37,712 bases of DNA. It comes from Oscillatoriaceae cyanobacterium M33_DOE_052 (GTDB taxonomy: Bacteria; Cyanobacteriota; Cyanobacteriia; Cyanobacteriales; Laspinemataceae). Positions 9,648 through 17,175 of this stretch are shown here, in pieces. The number at the start of each line of letters is the position of its first letter. The first letter of the stretch is position 1. Below the pieces are notes generated by a model. The model searched no databases. It was not told where the DNA came from and saw only the letters and a list, made by a program, of their open reading frames with translations. The stretch lies in assembly GCA_015296065.1 (NCBI GenBank), contig DVDU01000030.1:1-37712 (forward strand), read 5' to 3'. Both the position numbers and the translations under genes were made by a program.

Positions 9648-11471
9648 TCATTGATATCCCGCTGCTTGAATAGCAAATAATCTGGCATAAATCCCCCCAG
9701 CCGCCAATAATTCATCGTGGCTGCCTTGTTCTATCAATTTTCCCGCTTCAATCACTAAAATATGATTCGCCATCCTGACCGTAGAAAAGCGGTGAGAGAT
9801 TAAAACTACCATCTGATGTTCGGTAAACTGGCCAAACCGCTGGAAAATTTCAAACTCTGCCTCAGCGTCCATTGCGGCGGTGGGTTCATCTAAGACTAAT
9901 ATATCAGCACCACGGCGCATGAAGGCACGGGAAAGGGCGATTTTTTGCCATTGACCGCCGGAAATTTCCATGCCGCCTTTAAACCACCTGCCCAACCTGG
10001 TTTTAAATCTCTCTGGCATGGTATCAATAAAAGGCCGAGCCATGCCTTTTTCGGCTGCAGTTTCCCAGCGGTCATTGTCCCACAAGTTATCCACATCGCC
10101 TACGCCCACATTTTCCCCAATGGTGAATTGGTAGCGGACAAAATCTTGGAAAATCACGCCGATGCGTCGTCGCAGAGCCTCCCCATCCCATTCCCGCAAG
10201 TCTAAACCGTCGAGGCTAATACTACCTTGGTCTGGTAAATATAGTTTAGTGAGGAGTTTAATTAATGTGGTTTTGCCAGAGCCGTTTTTACCCACTATGG
10301 CTAATTTTTCCCCTGGTTTCAGGTGGAATGAGATGTGGCTAAGGGCGGGTTTATCACTACCGGGATAGGTAAAGCTGACGTTTTCAAAGCGCAACCCGTC
10401 GCCGGGTTGGTTTCCTGCAGTAGCGTTGCCGTAGGTGTGGGGGATTTCTTGGTCTAAAAAGTCGTAAAGGTTGGAGAGGTAGAGGTTATCTTCATAGAGA
10501 CCGCCGATCGCGCTGAGACTTTCTGAAAAGGTGGACTGTCCTTGGCGGAAAACGACTAAATACATGGTCATTTCTCCCAGGGTGATTTTACCAGAGATGG
10601 TGGCGATGACAATCCAGATGTAGGTGAGGTAGAAGGCGGCGGTACTGAGTAGGCTCAGGAGATATCCCCAGATACCGCGTTGCAGGGTGAGGTGGCGGTC
10701 TTCGCTGTACAAAAGACGGAAGATATCGCGATAGCGTTGGAGGAAGATAGAGCCGAGTTGGTAGAGTTGGACTTCTTTGGCGTAGTCTTCGCGAGCGATG
10801 AGGGTTTCTAGGTAGGTTTGCTCTCGGGTTTCGGGCGATCGCCACTGAAACAGGCGAAAAGCGGCGTTACTGAAGCGGGTTTCCGAGATAAAAGCTGGGA
10901 AAGAGGCGAGGGAAAGTACCAATACCACCACAGGAGAAAACTGCACCAACAAACCGCCATAGGTGACTAATTTTAATCCATCTTGCACCAGTTTAAAAGT
11001 GCGGTTAACTAAACTCAGAGGACGGCTGGATGCTTCCCGCCGCGCCATTGTCATTTTATCATAAAATTCTGAATCTTCAAAGTGAACTAAAGACAGAGTG
11101 AGGGCTTTTTCTAAAATCATTTCATTAACTTTTTGCCCCAGTAACACTCTTAACAGGGATTGAGCGACACTCAACCCCCGTCCTAACCCGGCCATTGCCA
11201 TCACTAACAAGGCTTCTAAGATTACCCAGTAAATTGCCTTTAATCTGTCTGCTTCTAACCCAGATTGATTGGCGGCTACCACACTATCCACAATGGATTT
11301 ACCCACTACGGCTATGGCGGCTGGCACTAATCCCCCTAATAAGGTTAAAATGGCAATAATGATGGTGAGATTGCGGCTGGTTTGCCACACCAAAATCATG
11401 GCTTTGCCACTATATTTAAATGAGTTAGTGGCTTGACTGATGGTGGTGATTAGTCCTTTGTCATTTGTCAT
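9648..11471 (-). CDS. ABC exporter, fused permease and ATPase (ABCB-like)
   Basis: A half-transporter of about 607 residues with an N-terminal six-helix membrane domain (hydrophobic stretches starting TIIIAILTLLGG, VILEALLVMAMAG, VVVLVLSLASFPAF, LLSTAAFYLTYIW) and a C-terminal ATPase. Counted from a GTG at 11498, Walker A GKNGSGKTT is near residue 398, the signature ISGGQWQK near 511, Walker B ILVLDEPTAAMD near 534, and the H-loop in LISHRFST. The SGGQWQ form is common in peptide and lantibiotic-type exporters; the substrate is unknown. The longest frame starts at that GTG, inside an inverted repeat. ATG 11471 is preferred, although it also lies in TGTCATTTGTCC-type repeat DNA; ATG 11399 would remove residues that resemble the usual N-terminus. 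Confidence 0.88.
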   Translation of the reverse strand: MTNDKGLITTISQATNSFKYSGKAMILVWQTSRNLTIIIAILTLLGGLVPAAIAVVGKSIVDSVVAANQSGLEADRLKAIYWVILEALLVMAMAGLGRGLSVAQSLLRVLLGQKVNEMILEKALTLSLVHFEDSEFYDKMTMARREASSRPLSLVNRTFKLVQDGLKLVTYGGLLVQFSPVVVLVLSLASFPAFISETRFSNAAFRLFQWRSPETREQTYLETLIAREDYAKEVQLYQLGSIFLQRYRDIFRLLYSEDRHLTLQRGIWGYLLSLLSTAAFYLTYIWIVIATISGKITLGEMTMYLVVFRQGQSTFSESLSAIGGLYEDNLYLSNLYDFLDQEIPHTYGNATAGNQPGDGLRFENVSFTYPGSDKPALSHISFHLKPGEKLAIVGKNGSGKTTLIKLLTKLYLPDQGSISLDGLDLREWDGEALRRRIGVIFQDFVRYQFTIGENVGVGDVDNLWDNDRWETAAEKGMARPFIDTMPERFKTRLGRWFKGGMEISGGQWQKIALSRAFMRRGADILVLDEPTAAMDAEAEFEIFQRFGQFTEHQMVVLISHRFSTVRMANHILVIEAGKLIEQGSHDELLAAGGIYARLFAIQAAGYQ

Positions 11472-11488
11472 TTGTCCTTTGTCCTTTG

Positions 11489-11563
11489 GTACGGGCACGG
11501 CGTCATAAATATTGGTGTTTCACGCTAAATGTTGATCGGCGCCATGCTTGTCCGTGCCCGTAC
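11489..11563. repeat. GGGCACGGC inverted-repeat element, copy 1
   Basis: Arms GTACGGGCACGG (11489-11500) and its exact complement (11552-11563) enclose about 50 bp. Same terminal motif as the elements at 33569, 33672, 36919 and 37064. It lies between ribH and the ABC transporter gene. Confidence 0.75.
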
Positions 11564-11565
11564 AG

Positions 11566-12045
11566 TTACTTTTTGAGCTGGCGCATTAAATTGGCCATTT
11601 CTAGAGCATTCATGGCATAATCCCAGCCTTTATTGCTTTTGATGCCAGCGCGTTCTAGTGCTTGCTGCATGGTGTCGGCGGTGAGGATGCCAAAAATGAC
11701 GGGGACGCCGGTTTGAAAACCGGCGGCGGCGATACCTTTGGCGACTTCGGCGGCGACGTAATCGAAATGGGGGGTTTGACCCCGAATGACGGCGCCAAGG
11801 CAAATGACGGCATCGTAGCGATCGGTCATCGCCAGTTGTCGAGCGACTACTGGCACTTCAAAGCTACCAGGCACCCACACATAGTCCACCTGTGCGCCTT
11901 CTGGGTCCACATCCACCCCGTGGCGTTTCAACCCATCTTGACAGCCAGCCAATAATTTTCCTGTAATCAAATCATTGAACCGACCAATAACAATAGCTAA
12001 CCGTAGGGATTCTGTTTGAGTAAAATTTCCCTCAAAAACTGCCAT
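11566..12045 (-). CDS. ribH: 6,7-dimethyl-8-ribityllumazine synthase
   Basis: Condenses the ribityl-amino-uracil intermediate with 3,4-dihydroxy-2-butanone 4-phosphate, the penultimate step of riboflavin synthesis. The 159-residue length is typical. Diagnostic blocks are [15 protein letters not shown] (substrate-binding strand), [27 protein letters not shown] (with the catalytic His of the family) and a C-terminal [16 protein letters not shown]. No clear Shine-Dalgarno precedes the ATG. psbZ lies upstream on the same strand, an arrangement I recall from other cyanobacteria, but here a repeat-rich 366-bp spacer separates them. Confidence 0.97.
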   Translation of the reverse strand: MAVFEGNFTQTESLRLAIVIGRFNDLITGKLLAGCQDGLKRHGVDVDPEGAQVDYVWVPGSFEVPVVARQLAMTDRYDAVICLGAVIRGQTPHFDYVAAEVAKGIAAAGFQTGVPVIFGILTADTMQQALERAGIKSNKGWDYAMNALEMANLMRQLKK

Positions 12046-12059
12046 TTAATTTATTCCGT

Positions 12060-12190
12060 GGTTTGTAGTTGGGCTTTAGCCCTCTTGGTTCGTAGTTGGG
12101 CTTTAGCCCTCTTGGTTCGTAGTTGGGCTTGAGCCCAATTTGGTTCGTAGTTGGGCTTTAGCCCTCTTGGTTCGTAGTTGGGCTTGAGCC
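12060..12190. repeat. 27-bp tandem repeat array with GGGCTTTAGCCC core
   Basis: Four to five head-to-tail units of 27 bp, each containing GTAGTTGGGCTTTAGCCC or the variant GGGCTTGAGCCC, a small dyad. Single units also occur near 12315, 12780 and 29970. No unique spacers are present, so this is not a CRISPR array. Confidence 0.85.
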
Positions 12191-12411
12191 TATCCCCCCT
12201 ACCCCCCCGAACAACAAAACATTTATTCCGCTGACCCCCCCCGAACAATAAAACATTTATTCCGCTGACCCCCCCCTTTCAAAGGGGGGCGGGGGGGGAT
12301 GAAGGGGGGGGTTTGTAGTTGGGCTTTAGCCCAAAAAGGTTTGCCCAAAGTAGGTTTGTAGTTGGGTCATAACTATAGCGGGAGCAGGTCAAAAGCCCGC
12401 TCCCACGGCGA
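12191..12411. repeat. Duplicated C-rich unit and G/C-run hairpin between psbZ and ribH
   Basis: Two adjacent units of about 33 bp (CCCCCCCGAACAA then AAACATTTATTCCGCTGA) lie at about 12203-12269. They are followed by a run CCCCCCCTTTCAAAGGGGGG that can fold on itself, more G runs, and two single GTAGTTGGG repeat units. No coding potential. Confidence 0.65.
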
Positions 12412-12600
12412 TTAAGCCACCAAGTAATTTAAAACACCCACCAGCAACACTAAAGCAACCCAAACACCAGAACCGATATACAGCAGGGGCTTAGATTGGT
12501 CCCAAGTTTGGGGGCTGGCGTAGGCGACGGGAACCCCAATCACCATCACGAAAGAGAGCAGCACCAGAGCCGCCAGGGCGATTTGAAATAAGATTGACAT
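12412..12600 (-). CDS. psbZ: Photosystem II reaction centre protein Z
   Basis: A 62-residue protein with two membrane helices ([22 protein letters not shown] and, after the conserved [15 protein letters not shown] loop, [17 protein letters not shown]). This is the standard length and layout of PsbZ (Ycf9), which stabilises the PSII-LHC or PSII core interface in the thylakoid membrane. The start ATG at 12600 is chosen because AGGAG lies 7-8 bases upstream and the conserved protein begins there; the same frame runs up to 12747 but those extra residues look noncoding. Confidence 0.95.
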   Translation of the reverse strand: MSILFQIALAALVLLSFVMVIGVPVAYASPQTWDQSKPLLYIGSGVWVALVLLVGVLNYLVA

Positions 12601-12775
12601 CGGCTTTTCTCCTAAAATAGTAACAAACTCAGGACTGGCAGGCGGATTGCCCCCTGGGTGCCTCAGATGAGGGCTGCCACAGGGGACGAACCCTAAGATA
12701 ATCCCAGACCGTCCCCGCCTGTTTATTAACCTACCAAAAAACGCCACCTTTCAGGATGGGGAGGGTGGGGAGGGG

Positions 12776-12960
12776 TTCGGAGTTGGGCTTTAGCCCAAAA
12801 AATGAGATTCTCTCAAAGAGGGCTGAAGCCCAACTCCGAACCTGAGATAGCCTCAAAGAGGGCTGAAGGGGCTGATACTATCAAAGAGGGCTGAAGCCCA
12901 ACTCCGAACCTGAGATAGCCTCAAAGAGGGCTGAAGCCCAACTCCGAACCTGAGATAGCC
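12776..12960. repeat. 40-bp tandem repeat array upstream of the DHH/CCA gene
   Basis: Units of 40 bp (TCAAAGAGGGCTGAAGCCCA plus ACTCCGAACCTGAGATAGCC) repeat about four times, one copy shortened. Each unit contains the AGGGCTGAAGCCC dyad related to the 27-bp array. The last unit runs into AGGAGG just four bases before the ATG at 12973. Confidence 0.85.
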
Positions 12961-12972
12961 CAAAGGAGGTTC

Positions 12973-15804
12973 ATGGATATAATTTTGTGTCACACGACGG
13001 CGGATTTTGATACTGTGGGGGCGGCGGTGGGGATGACGCGGCTGCTACCAGGGAGCCGAATTGTCCTCACGGGGGGGGCGCATCCGGGGGTAAGGGATTT
13101 TTTGGCGCTGCATCGGGATGAGTATCGCATTATTGAGCGTCGATCGGTCAATTCTCAACAAATCCGATCGCTGACGATCGTTGATACCCAATACCCCGAT
13201 CGTCTGGGCAAATGCGCCGAGTGGTTAAACTTGCCCGTACCCATTCAGGTCTGGGACCATCACCCCAGAATCGATGGGGAGGGGCAGGGGAGCAGGGGAG
13301 CAGGGGAGCAGGGGAGCAGGGGAGCAGGGGAGATGGGGGGACTACCGCTCATCCCTGCCAGCACTTTGATTGTGGAAGCGGTGGGCGCTGCTACTACTCT
13401 GGTGGTGGAAGCGTTGCAGCGCCAATATGGGGATAATATCAACCTGACACCGCCAGAAGCGACGGTGATGGCTCTGGGTATCCATGTTGATACTGGTTCT
13501 CTCACTTTTGACCACACTACCCCTCGGGATGCGGCGGCTCTGACTTGGTTGATGGAACGGGGCGCCAGCTTGCCTGTGATTGCGGAATATCTGGAACCTG
13601 GACTGGGGTCTCGATTGCAAGAACTGCTCACTATTGCATTGGAGCAAATGCGATCGGAACAGTACGCGGGCAATTCCATCAGCCTGGTGCTTCTGGATAC
13701 AGAAAGTTATGTCCCTGGTTTGTCTGGTTTAGCTTCCAGCTTGATGGATTTAACGGAAAGTGATGCTTTGCTGCTGGGAGCGAGACATCGTGGTAGGCCC
13801 GACGGCGGCGAAAGGCTGACGGTCATCGGACGATCGCGCATCAAAGGCACTAACTTACATCAACTTTTCCAACCCTTCGGCGGTGGGGGACATCCCCGCG
13901 CTGCTTCTGTCATCATCCGAGACACCAACCTCGAAACTGCTTTAGAGCAGCTCTGGCAGAATTTCAAAAGCCAAATTCCCCTCCCACTGCGGGCCAGAGA
14001 CCTGATGTCCTCCCCTGTGCGCACCATTCTGCCCCAAACCACCATCCACGAAGCCCAACGCATTCTCCTGCGCTACGGTCACTCTGGACTCTCGGTGATT
14101 GACGATCGGGGTATGCTCGTGGGGGTCATTGCTCGCCGGGACCTAGACCTGGCTCTCCATCACGGCTTTTCCCACGCCCCCGTCAAAGGCTACATGACAT
14201 CAAACGTCAAAACCATCACCCCGGATACCCCTTTCTCGGAAATCGAAGAAATGATGGTGACATACGATATCGGGCGGTTGCCCGTTCTGGAAGACTCACA
14301 ATTAGTGGGTATTGTCACCCGCACTGACGTATTGCGACAACTGCACCAGGATAAAACCCTGGGGGGGTTCGCCCAAGATACCTCATTTGTGAATCGGGGT
14401 GGGCGTCATCCCTATTGTCTTCTCCCCGCCGTGGTGCGGGAAATGTTGCAAAAGAAACTCGTACCGCAACAGTGGCGGTTACTACAACTGACTGCGCAAA
14501 TGGCAGCCGATCGGGGTTGGCAACTTTACCTCGTCGGTGGCGCCGTCCGAGACTTATTTCTCGCTAGCAACAATGATGAGCCTTTGTGCCTCAAAGATAT
14601 CGACTTAGTAGTAGATGGTTTCCACTCCCGCGCCGATCGTGCCGCTGGGGTAGAACTGGCTAAAGCACTGCAAGCAAAATACCCCAACTGCAGACTAGAG
14701 ATACATGGGTCTTTTCAAACCGCCGCTCTTTTGTGGCACAAAGACCCCGAATTAGATTCTCTGTGGATAGATATCGCCACCGCTCGCACTGAATTTTATC
14801 CCAAACCGGCAGCCAACCCAGAAGTAGAAGCCTCTTCTATTCGCCAAGACCTCTATCGCCGCGATTTTACTATCAATGCCCTGGCGTTATTACTTACTGG
14901 AGAGGAAAGAGCTGGAGAAATTCTCGACTTTTTCGGCGGTTTACTGGACTTACAAGATAAGTGCATTCGGGTTTTGCACCCCAACAGCTTCATAGAAGAC
15001 CCCACCCGCATTTATCGCGCTGTGAGGTTTGCCGTGCGTTTGGGGTTTGACATTGATGCTCAAACCCAAAGTTACATTCGCCACGCGATCGAGAGTGGGG
15101 TTTACCAGCGCGTCCAAGGGGAAGGCGGGAGGGCACCTGCCTTAGAATCTCGGCTGAAAACTGAACTGAAATATATTTTGGAAGCGGATAACTGGCAAAA
15201 AGCATTACAGTTACTTGGGGCATTAGATGCTTTGCGCTGTATCCATCCCGAATTAGAACTATCGCGGGAGTTGTGGCGGCGGTTGCGTCTGATGGAGCGG
15301 CTTTTGCACCCAAAAGCCGAATGGCGGCAATCTAAAGTCACCAACTTTTCTGAACACTTACAATGGCAAATGCGCTTAGAGGTTTTAATCGCCTATTTGC
15401 CAGAAAGATATCGCGGCAAAGTGGCCGCACAGTTACAGTTAAATGCTGATAGCATCAAGCGGTTAGAGGGTCTAGAAACCTTCACATCCCAAGTCACAAC
15501 CGGTCTGCATACGGCATCTCGTCCTAGTCATTTGATGCAGGCTTTGCACAAATGTGATGTTGCTACTTTACTGTTAATTGCGGTGGCGATTCGGCGTCAG
15601 ATTCGCCGCCAGATTTGGCAATATCTGAATCGGTGGTTGGGTGCTAAGCCGATTTTGGATGGTAATGATTTAAAGGCTCTGGGTTATAAACCGGGCAATT
15701 CTTTTAAGCGGATTTTAGATGCGCTTTTGGCGGCTACGGTGGATGGAGAAGTTAATACCCCAGAGGAGGCGAAGGCTTTTTTAGCTAACCATTTTCCTCG
15801 ATAG
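12973..15804 (+). CDS. DHH phosphoesterase, CBS pair and tRNA nucleotidyltransferase/poly(A) polymerase fusion
   Basis: A 943-residue multidomain protein. The N-terminal third is a DHH/DHHA1 phosphoesterase: HTTADFDTVGAA at about 7, WDHHP near 93, and GGGGHPRAAS near 300. Two CBS domains follow (RDLMSSPVRTI near 343 and GYMTSNVKTI near 405), then a class II nucleotidyltransferase head (LVGGAVRDL near 518, KDIDLVV near 541, RRDFTINALAL) with the RNA-binding neck and body. The head is that of CCA-adding or poly(A) polymerase enzymes; some cyanobacteria split CC- and A-adding between two proteins, so the exact specificity is open. The DHH part suggests a nanoRNase or cyclic-nucleotide activity, and the CBS pair suggests adenine-nucleotide sensing. 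A low-complexity insert sits right after the DHH motif. AGGAGG lies unusually close to the ATG. Confidence 0.9.
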   Translation: MDIILCHTTADFDTVGAAVGMTRLLPGSRIVLTGGAHPGVRDFLALHRDEYRIIERRSVNSQQIRSLTIVDTQYPDRLGKCAEWLNLPVPIQVWDHHPRIDGEGQGSRGAGEQGSRGAGEMGGLPLIPASTLIVEAVGAATTLVVEALQRQYGDNINLTPPEATVMALGIHVDTGSLTFDHTTPRDAAALTWLMERGASLPVIAEYLEPGLGSRLQELLTIALEQMRSEQYAGNSISLVLLDTESYVPGLSGLASSLMDLTESDALLLGARHRGRPDGGERLTVIGRSRIKGTNLHQLFQPFGGGGHPRAASVIIRDTNLETALEQLWQNFKSQIPLPLRARDLMSSPVRTILPQTTIHEAQRILLRYGHSGLSVIDDRGMLVGVIARRDLDLALHHGFSHAPVKGYMTSNVKTITPDTPFSEIEEMMVTYDIGRLPVLEDSQLVGIVTRTDVLRQLHQDKTLGGFAQDTSFVNRGGRHPYCLLPAVVREMLQKKLVPQQWRLLQLTAQMAADRGWQLYLVGGAVRDLFLASNNDEPLCLKDIDLVVDGFHSRADRAAGVELAKALQAKYPNCRLEIHGSFQTAALLWHKDPELDSLWIDIATARTEFYPKPAANPEVEASSIRQDLYRRDFTINALALLLTGEERAGEILDFFGGLLDLQDKCIRVLHPNSFIEDPTRIYRAVRFAVRLGFDIDAQTQSYIRHAIESGVYQRVQGEGGRAPALESRLKTELKYILEADNWQKALQLLGALDALRCIHPELELSRELWRRLRLMERLLHPKAEWRQSKVTNFSEHLQWQMRLEVLIAYLPERYRGKVAAQLQLNADSIKRLEGLETFTSQVTTGLHTASRPSHLMQALHKCDVATLLLIAVAIRRQIRRQIWQYLNRWLGAKPILDGNDLKALGYKPGNSFKRILDALLAATVDGEVNTPEEAKAFLANHFPR
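13275..13335. repeat. GGGGAGCA octamer array inside the DHH domain
   Basis: About five GGGGAGCA units plus flanking variants encode GQGSRGAGEQGSRGAGEM at residues about 103-120, directly after the WDHHP motif. The frame is preserved. Same unit as at 3613 and 4063 but in the opposite orientation. Confidence 0.85.
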
Positions 15805-15837
15805 GATGGGAGGGGGGTAAAGAGGAAGAATGGGAAG

Positions 15838-15876
15838 CAATTTTCCTCCCCGTCTCCCTGTCTCCCCGTCTCCAAA
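15838..15876. repeat. CCCCGTCT octamer tract
   Basis: Units of CTCCCCGTCTCCCTGTCT type after the DHH/CCA stop codon. They mark the point where the degraded PIN gene loses similarity, suggesting the repeat replaced its 3' end. Confidence 0.6.
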
Positions 15877-15885
15877 AGTTTCTCT

Positions 15886-15906
15886 TGTCCAACAGGTTGT
15901 TGGACA
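15886..15906. repeat. Hairpin with CAACAGGTTGTTG core, copy 1
   Basis: Arms TGTCCAACA and TGTTGGACA around a GGT loop. A close relative with compensatory changes lies at 19257-19279. Confidence 0.6.
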
Positions 15907-16124
15907 TATCCAAAAAATTAGCTCGGATATCTCGACTAACATAGCAGTCTAGTTTAGAGCGAAATAATACTTCTTGGATTTCCTCAAATACCGCTTCTGA
16001 TAATAAAATTATGCCAATCAATATCTTGCGCTTTATCGAATGCCTGACGAGGTGCGCTTTTGCTAAATAATGAGGCACTGACTATCACATTGGTATCAAG
16101 CACAAATTTTGGGTTATTCTTCAT
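15887..16124 (-). pseudogene. PIN-domain toxin, frameshifted and truncated
   Basis: From ATG 16124 the frame reads KFVLDTNVIVSASLFSKSA, a PIN N-terminus with the first catalytic Asp. It then stops at ...DIDWHNFIIRSGI. Shifting frame restores IILLSEAVFEEIQEVL and SKLDCYVSRDIRANFL, which align well with the intact PIN protein at 17176-17604. The break coincides with ATTGATTG, consistent with a 4-bp ATTG tandem duplication. The third PIN acidic cluster is missing because the gene is lost near 15900. The start overlaps the antitoxin stop, the usual toxin-antitoxin coupling. It cannot give an active PIN RNase unless the sequence contains an error. Confidence 0.75.
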
Positions 16125-16377
16125 CGTTTAAAATTTCATCTAAAATTTCGGGAGTTAAACCTCGCTCTTGCGCTTCCTGACTCATGGCATTCATCGTTTT
16201 TCTGAGTTCTATAATACTATCTCGTCGCATAATGCTCAATTGTTCCTGGAGCATATCTGCCAGTTTTATCTGGAGTTGCTGTTTTTCTTCGGCGTTAGCT
16301 TGACTATATGCTGCTGCTATCTGTGGGGGAACTTTGATAGTAATTTCTCCCTGAAATATTCGATTATCTTGGCTCAT
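16114..16377 (-). CDS. Antitoxin of the broken PIN pair
   Basis: An 87-residue protein. Its start KVPPQIAAAYSQANAEEKQQL and end LTPEILDEILNDEE match the layout of the antitoxin at 17591-17812 (PVDPEIAKAYREAEPEKQQ and MTPEILESILNDED). Such small acidic-tailed proteins precede PIN-family toxins in cyanobacteria and are thought to bind the toxin through the C-terminal part. The stop overlaps the start of the PIN pseudogene by 11 bp. With its toxin dead it may be an orphan antitoxin that could still neutralise related PIN toxins. Confidence 0.75.
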   Translation of the reverse strand: MSQDNRIFQGEITIKVPPQIAAAYSQANAEEKQQLQIKLADMLQEQLSIMRRDSIIELRKTMNAMSQEAQERGLTPEILDEILNDEE

Positions 16378-16492
16378 TGTTCTGCATTTACAAAAAATAA
16401 GATTCCATATTAATTGGCAAGTTTATTATACCACAATCTATTCTCTAAATGTATTTTGAGTGATTTCTGGTTATGTATCAATCACAATTCGT
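16378..16492. other. Spacer with remnant of a PIN gene start
   Basis: Immediately downstream of the chimeric ORF the minus strand still reads TKRIVIDT, the first codons of the PIN toxin gene at 17604, then similarity ends at 16475. The remainder is AT-rich with no ORF. Confidence 0.6.
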
Positions 16493-16627
16493 TTAGTCAT
16501 CATCATTGAGAATAGATTCTAAAAATTCTGGAGTCATTCCCTTGGCAATCGCTTGTTGACTGGCTGCTTCCATAATTTCTAGTAGTCGCCTTTTATTGAT
16601 GGTTTTTTTGAGCCTGACATTGAGAAA
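16475..16627. repeat. 153-bp duplication, copy A
   Basis: Aligns without gaps to 17573-17725 (offset 1098 bp) with about 14 differences, roughly 91 percent identity by hand. It covers the C-terminal half of an antitoxin gene and the first codons of its PIN toxin gene. Confidence 0.9.
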
Positions 16628-16711
16628 TTCTGATTTCCCTCCTTGAGTATAAATCTCGATTTGGCCGAGGCGATCGCAGATATCCCTTAAAAAAAATAAA
16701 TCCTCATTCAC
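16493..16711 (-). CDS. HepT N-terminus fused to PIN-antitoxin C-terminus (chimeric ORF)
   Basis: A 72-residue ORF starting at GTG 16711, which overlaps the MntA stop codon (GTGA), as expected for the HepT toxin of an MntA-HepT pair. Residues 1-28 (VNEDLFFLRDICDRLGQIEI, then YTQGG) look like a HepT N-terminus. From FLNV onward (LLEIMEAASQQAIAKGMTPE and the LNDDD end) it is nearly identical to the antitoxin at 17591-17812. The junction matches the end of the 153-bp duplication. The HepT RX4-6H RNase motif and the tyrosine modified by MntA lie in the part that was lost, so toxin activity is not expected; it might act as an antitoxin. A longer frame from 16747 exists, but the overlap argues for GTG 16711. 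Confidence 0.75.
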   Translation of the reverse strand: MNEDLFFLRDICDRLGQIEIYTQGGKSEFLNVRLKKTINKRRLLEIMEAASQQAIAKGMTPEFLESILNDDD

Positions 16712-17004
16712 AACGGCACCGCATCCTTGAGAATACTCTCTCGACAAAAATCTCGCAAAACCTTAACCGTAGCTACATCTACTTTTCTGCCTAAAAAATC
16801 CTCTAAATCTTGCCTTAAGCCAATCCGATCTAAAAGATTGCGATCGCTCTCCATATCCACCAGAAAATCTACGTCACTATCCTGACGTTCCTCACCCCGC
16901 GCTACCGACCCAAAAATCCGTAAATTATACGCTCCATGCTTAGTCGCAATCTTCAAAATTTCCTCGCGTTTTTCTTGAAGTAACTCTCTGAGACTGGTAG
17001 TCAT
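16708..17004 (-). CDS. mntA: MntA-type minimal nucleotidyltransferase antitoxin
   Basis: A 98-residue protein with the minimal nucleotidyltransferase motif GSX10DXD: G32-S33 in FGSVARGEERQDSDVDFLVD, with D44 and D46 as metal ligands. In MntA-HepT systems this antitoxin adds AMP to a tyrosine of the HepT RNase to silence it. The rest (LRQDLEDFLGRKVDVATVKVL) is typical of the family. Its normal partner gene downstream is only a 5' fragment here, joined to another antitoxin, so the module has lost its toxin. An RNA ligase-type or aminoglycoside role is unlikely given the size. Confidence 0.85.
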   Translation of the reverse strand: MTTSLRELLQEKREEILKIATKHGAYNLRIFGSVARGEERQDSDVDFLVDMESDRNLLDRIGLRQDLEDFLGRKVDVATVKVLRDFCRESILKDAVPL

Positions 17005-17175
17005 AAATCTTGTTCTGTTTCTCCTTCTGTAATTATCCTAATAATGATAGAACGCTGCAATAGTTCTATAAAATATCTGCTGGTTTCACCCTGGTGGCAA
17101 TTTCTCGACTGGTTTGAGCTGGAAAATCAAGATTTAGTGAAAGAAAAAATAATCAGTTTAATCGGGAAGTTAATT

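Noticed and set aside
9443-9673. 76-residue plus-strand ORF after the Nudix gene
   Set aside because: Mostly translated GGGGAAGA and dispersed-repeat DNA; it overlaps the end of the ABC gene.
12051-12248. 65-residue minus-strand ORF next to ribH
   Set aside because: It is the 27-bp tandem repeat and the C-rich unit read as protein; its residues simply repeat with the DNA period.
12601-12747. Longer N-terminus for psbZ
   Set aside because: The upstream residues (Arg/Gly/Pro-rich) have no place in a 62-residue PSII subunit, and AGGAG marks ATG 12600.
12060-12960. Tandem arrays that might be CRISPR
   Set aside because: The units are contiguous, with no unique spacers of constant length, and no cas-like gene is near.
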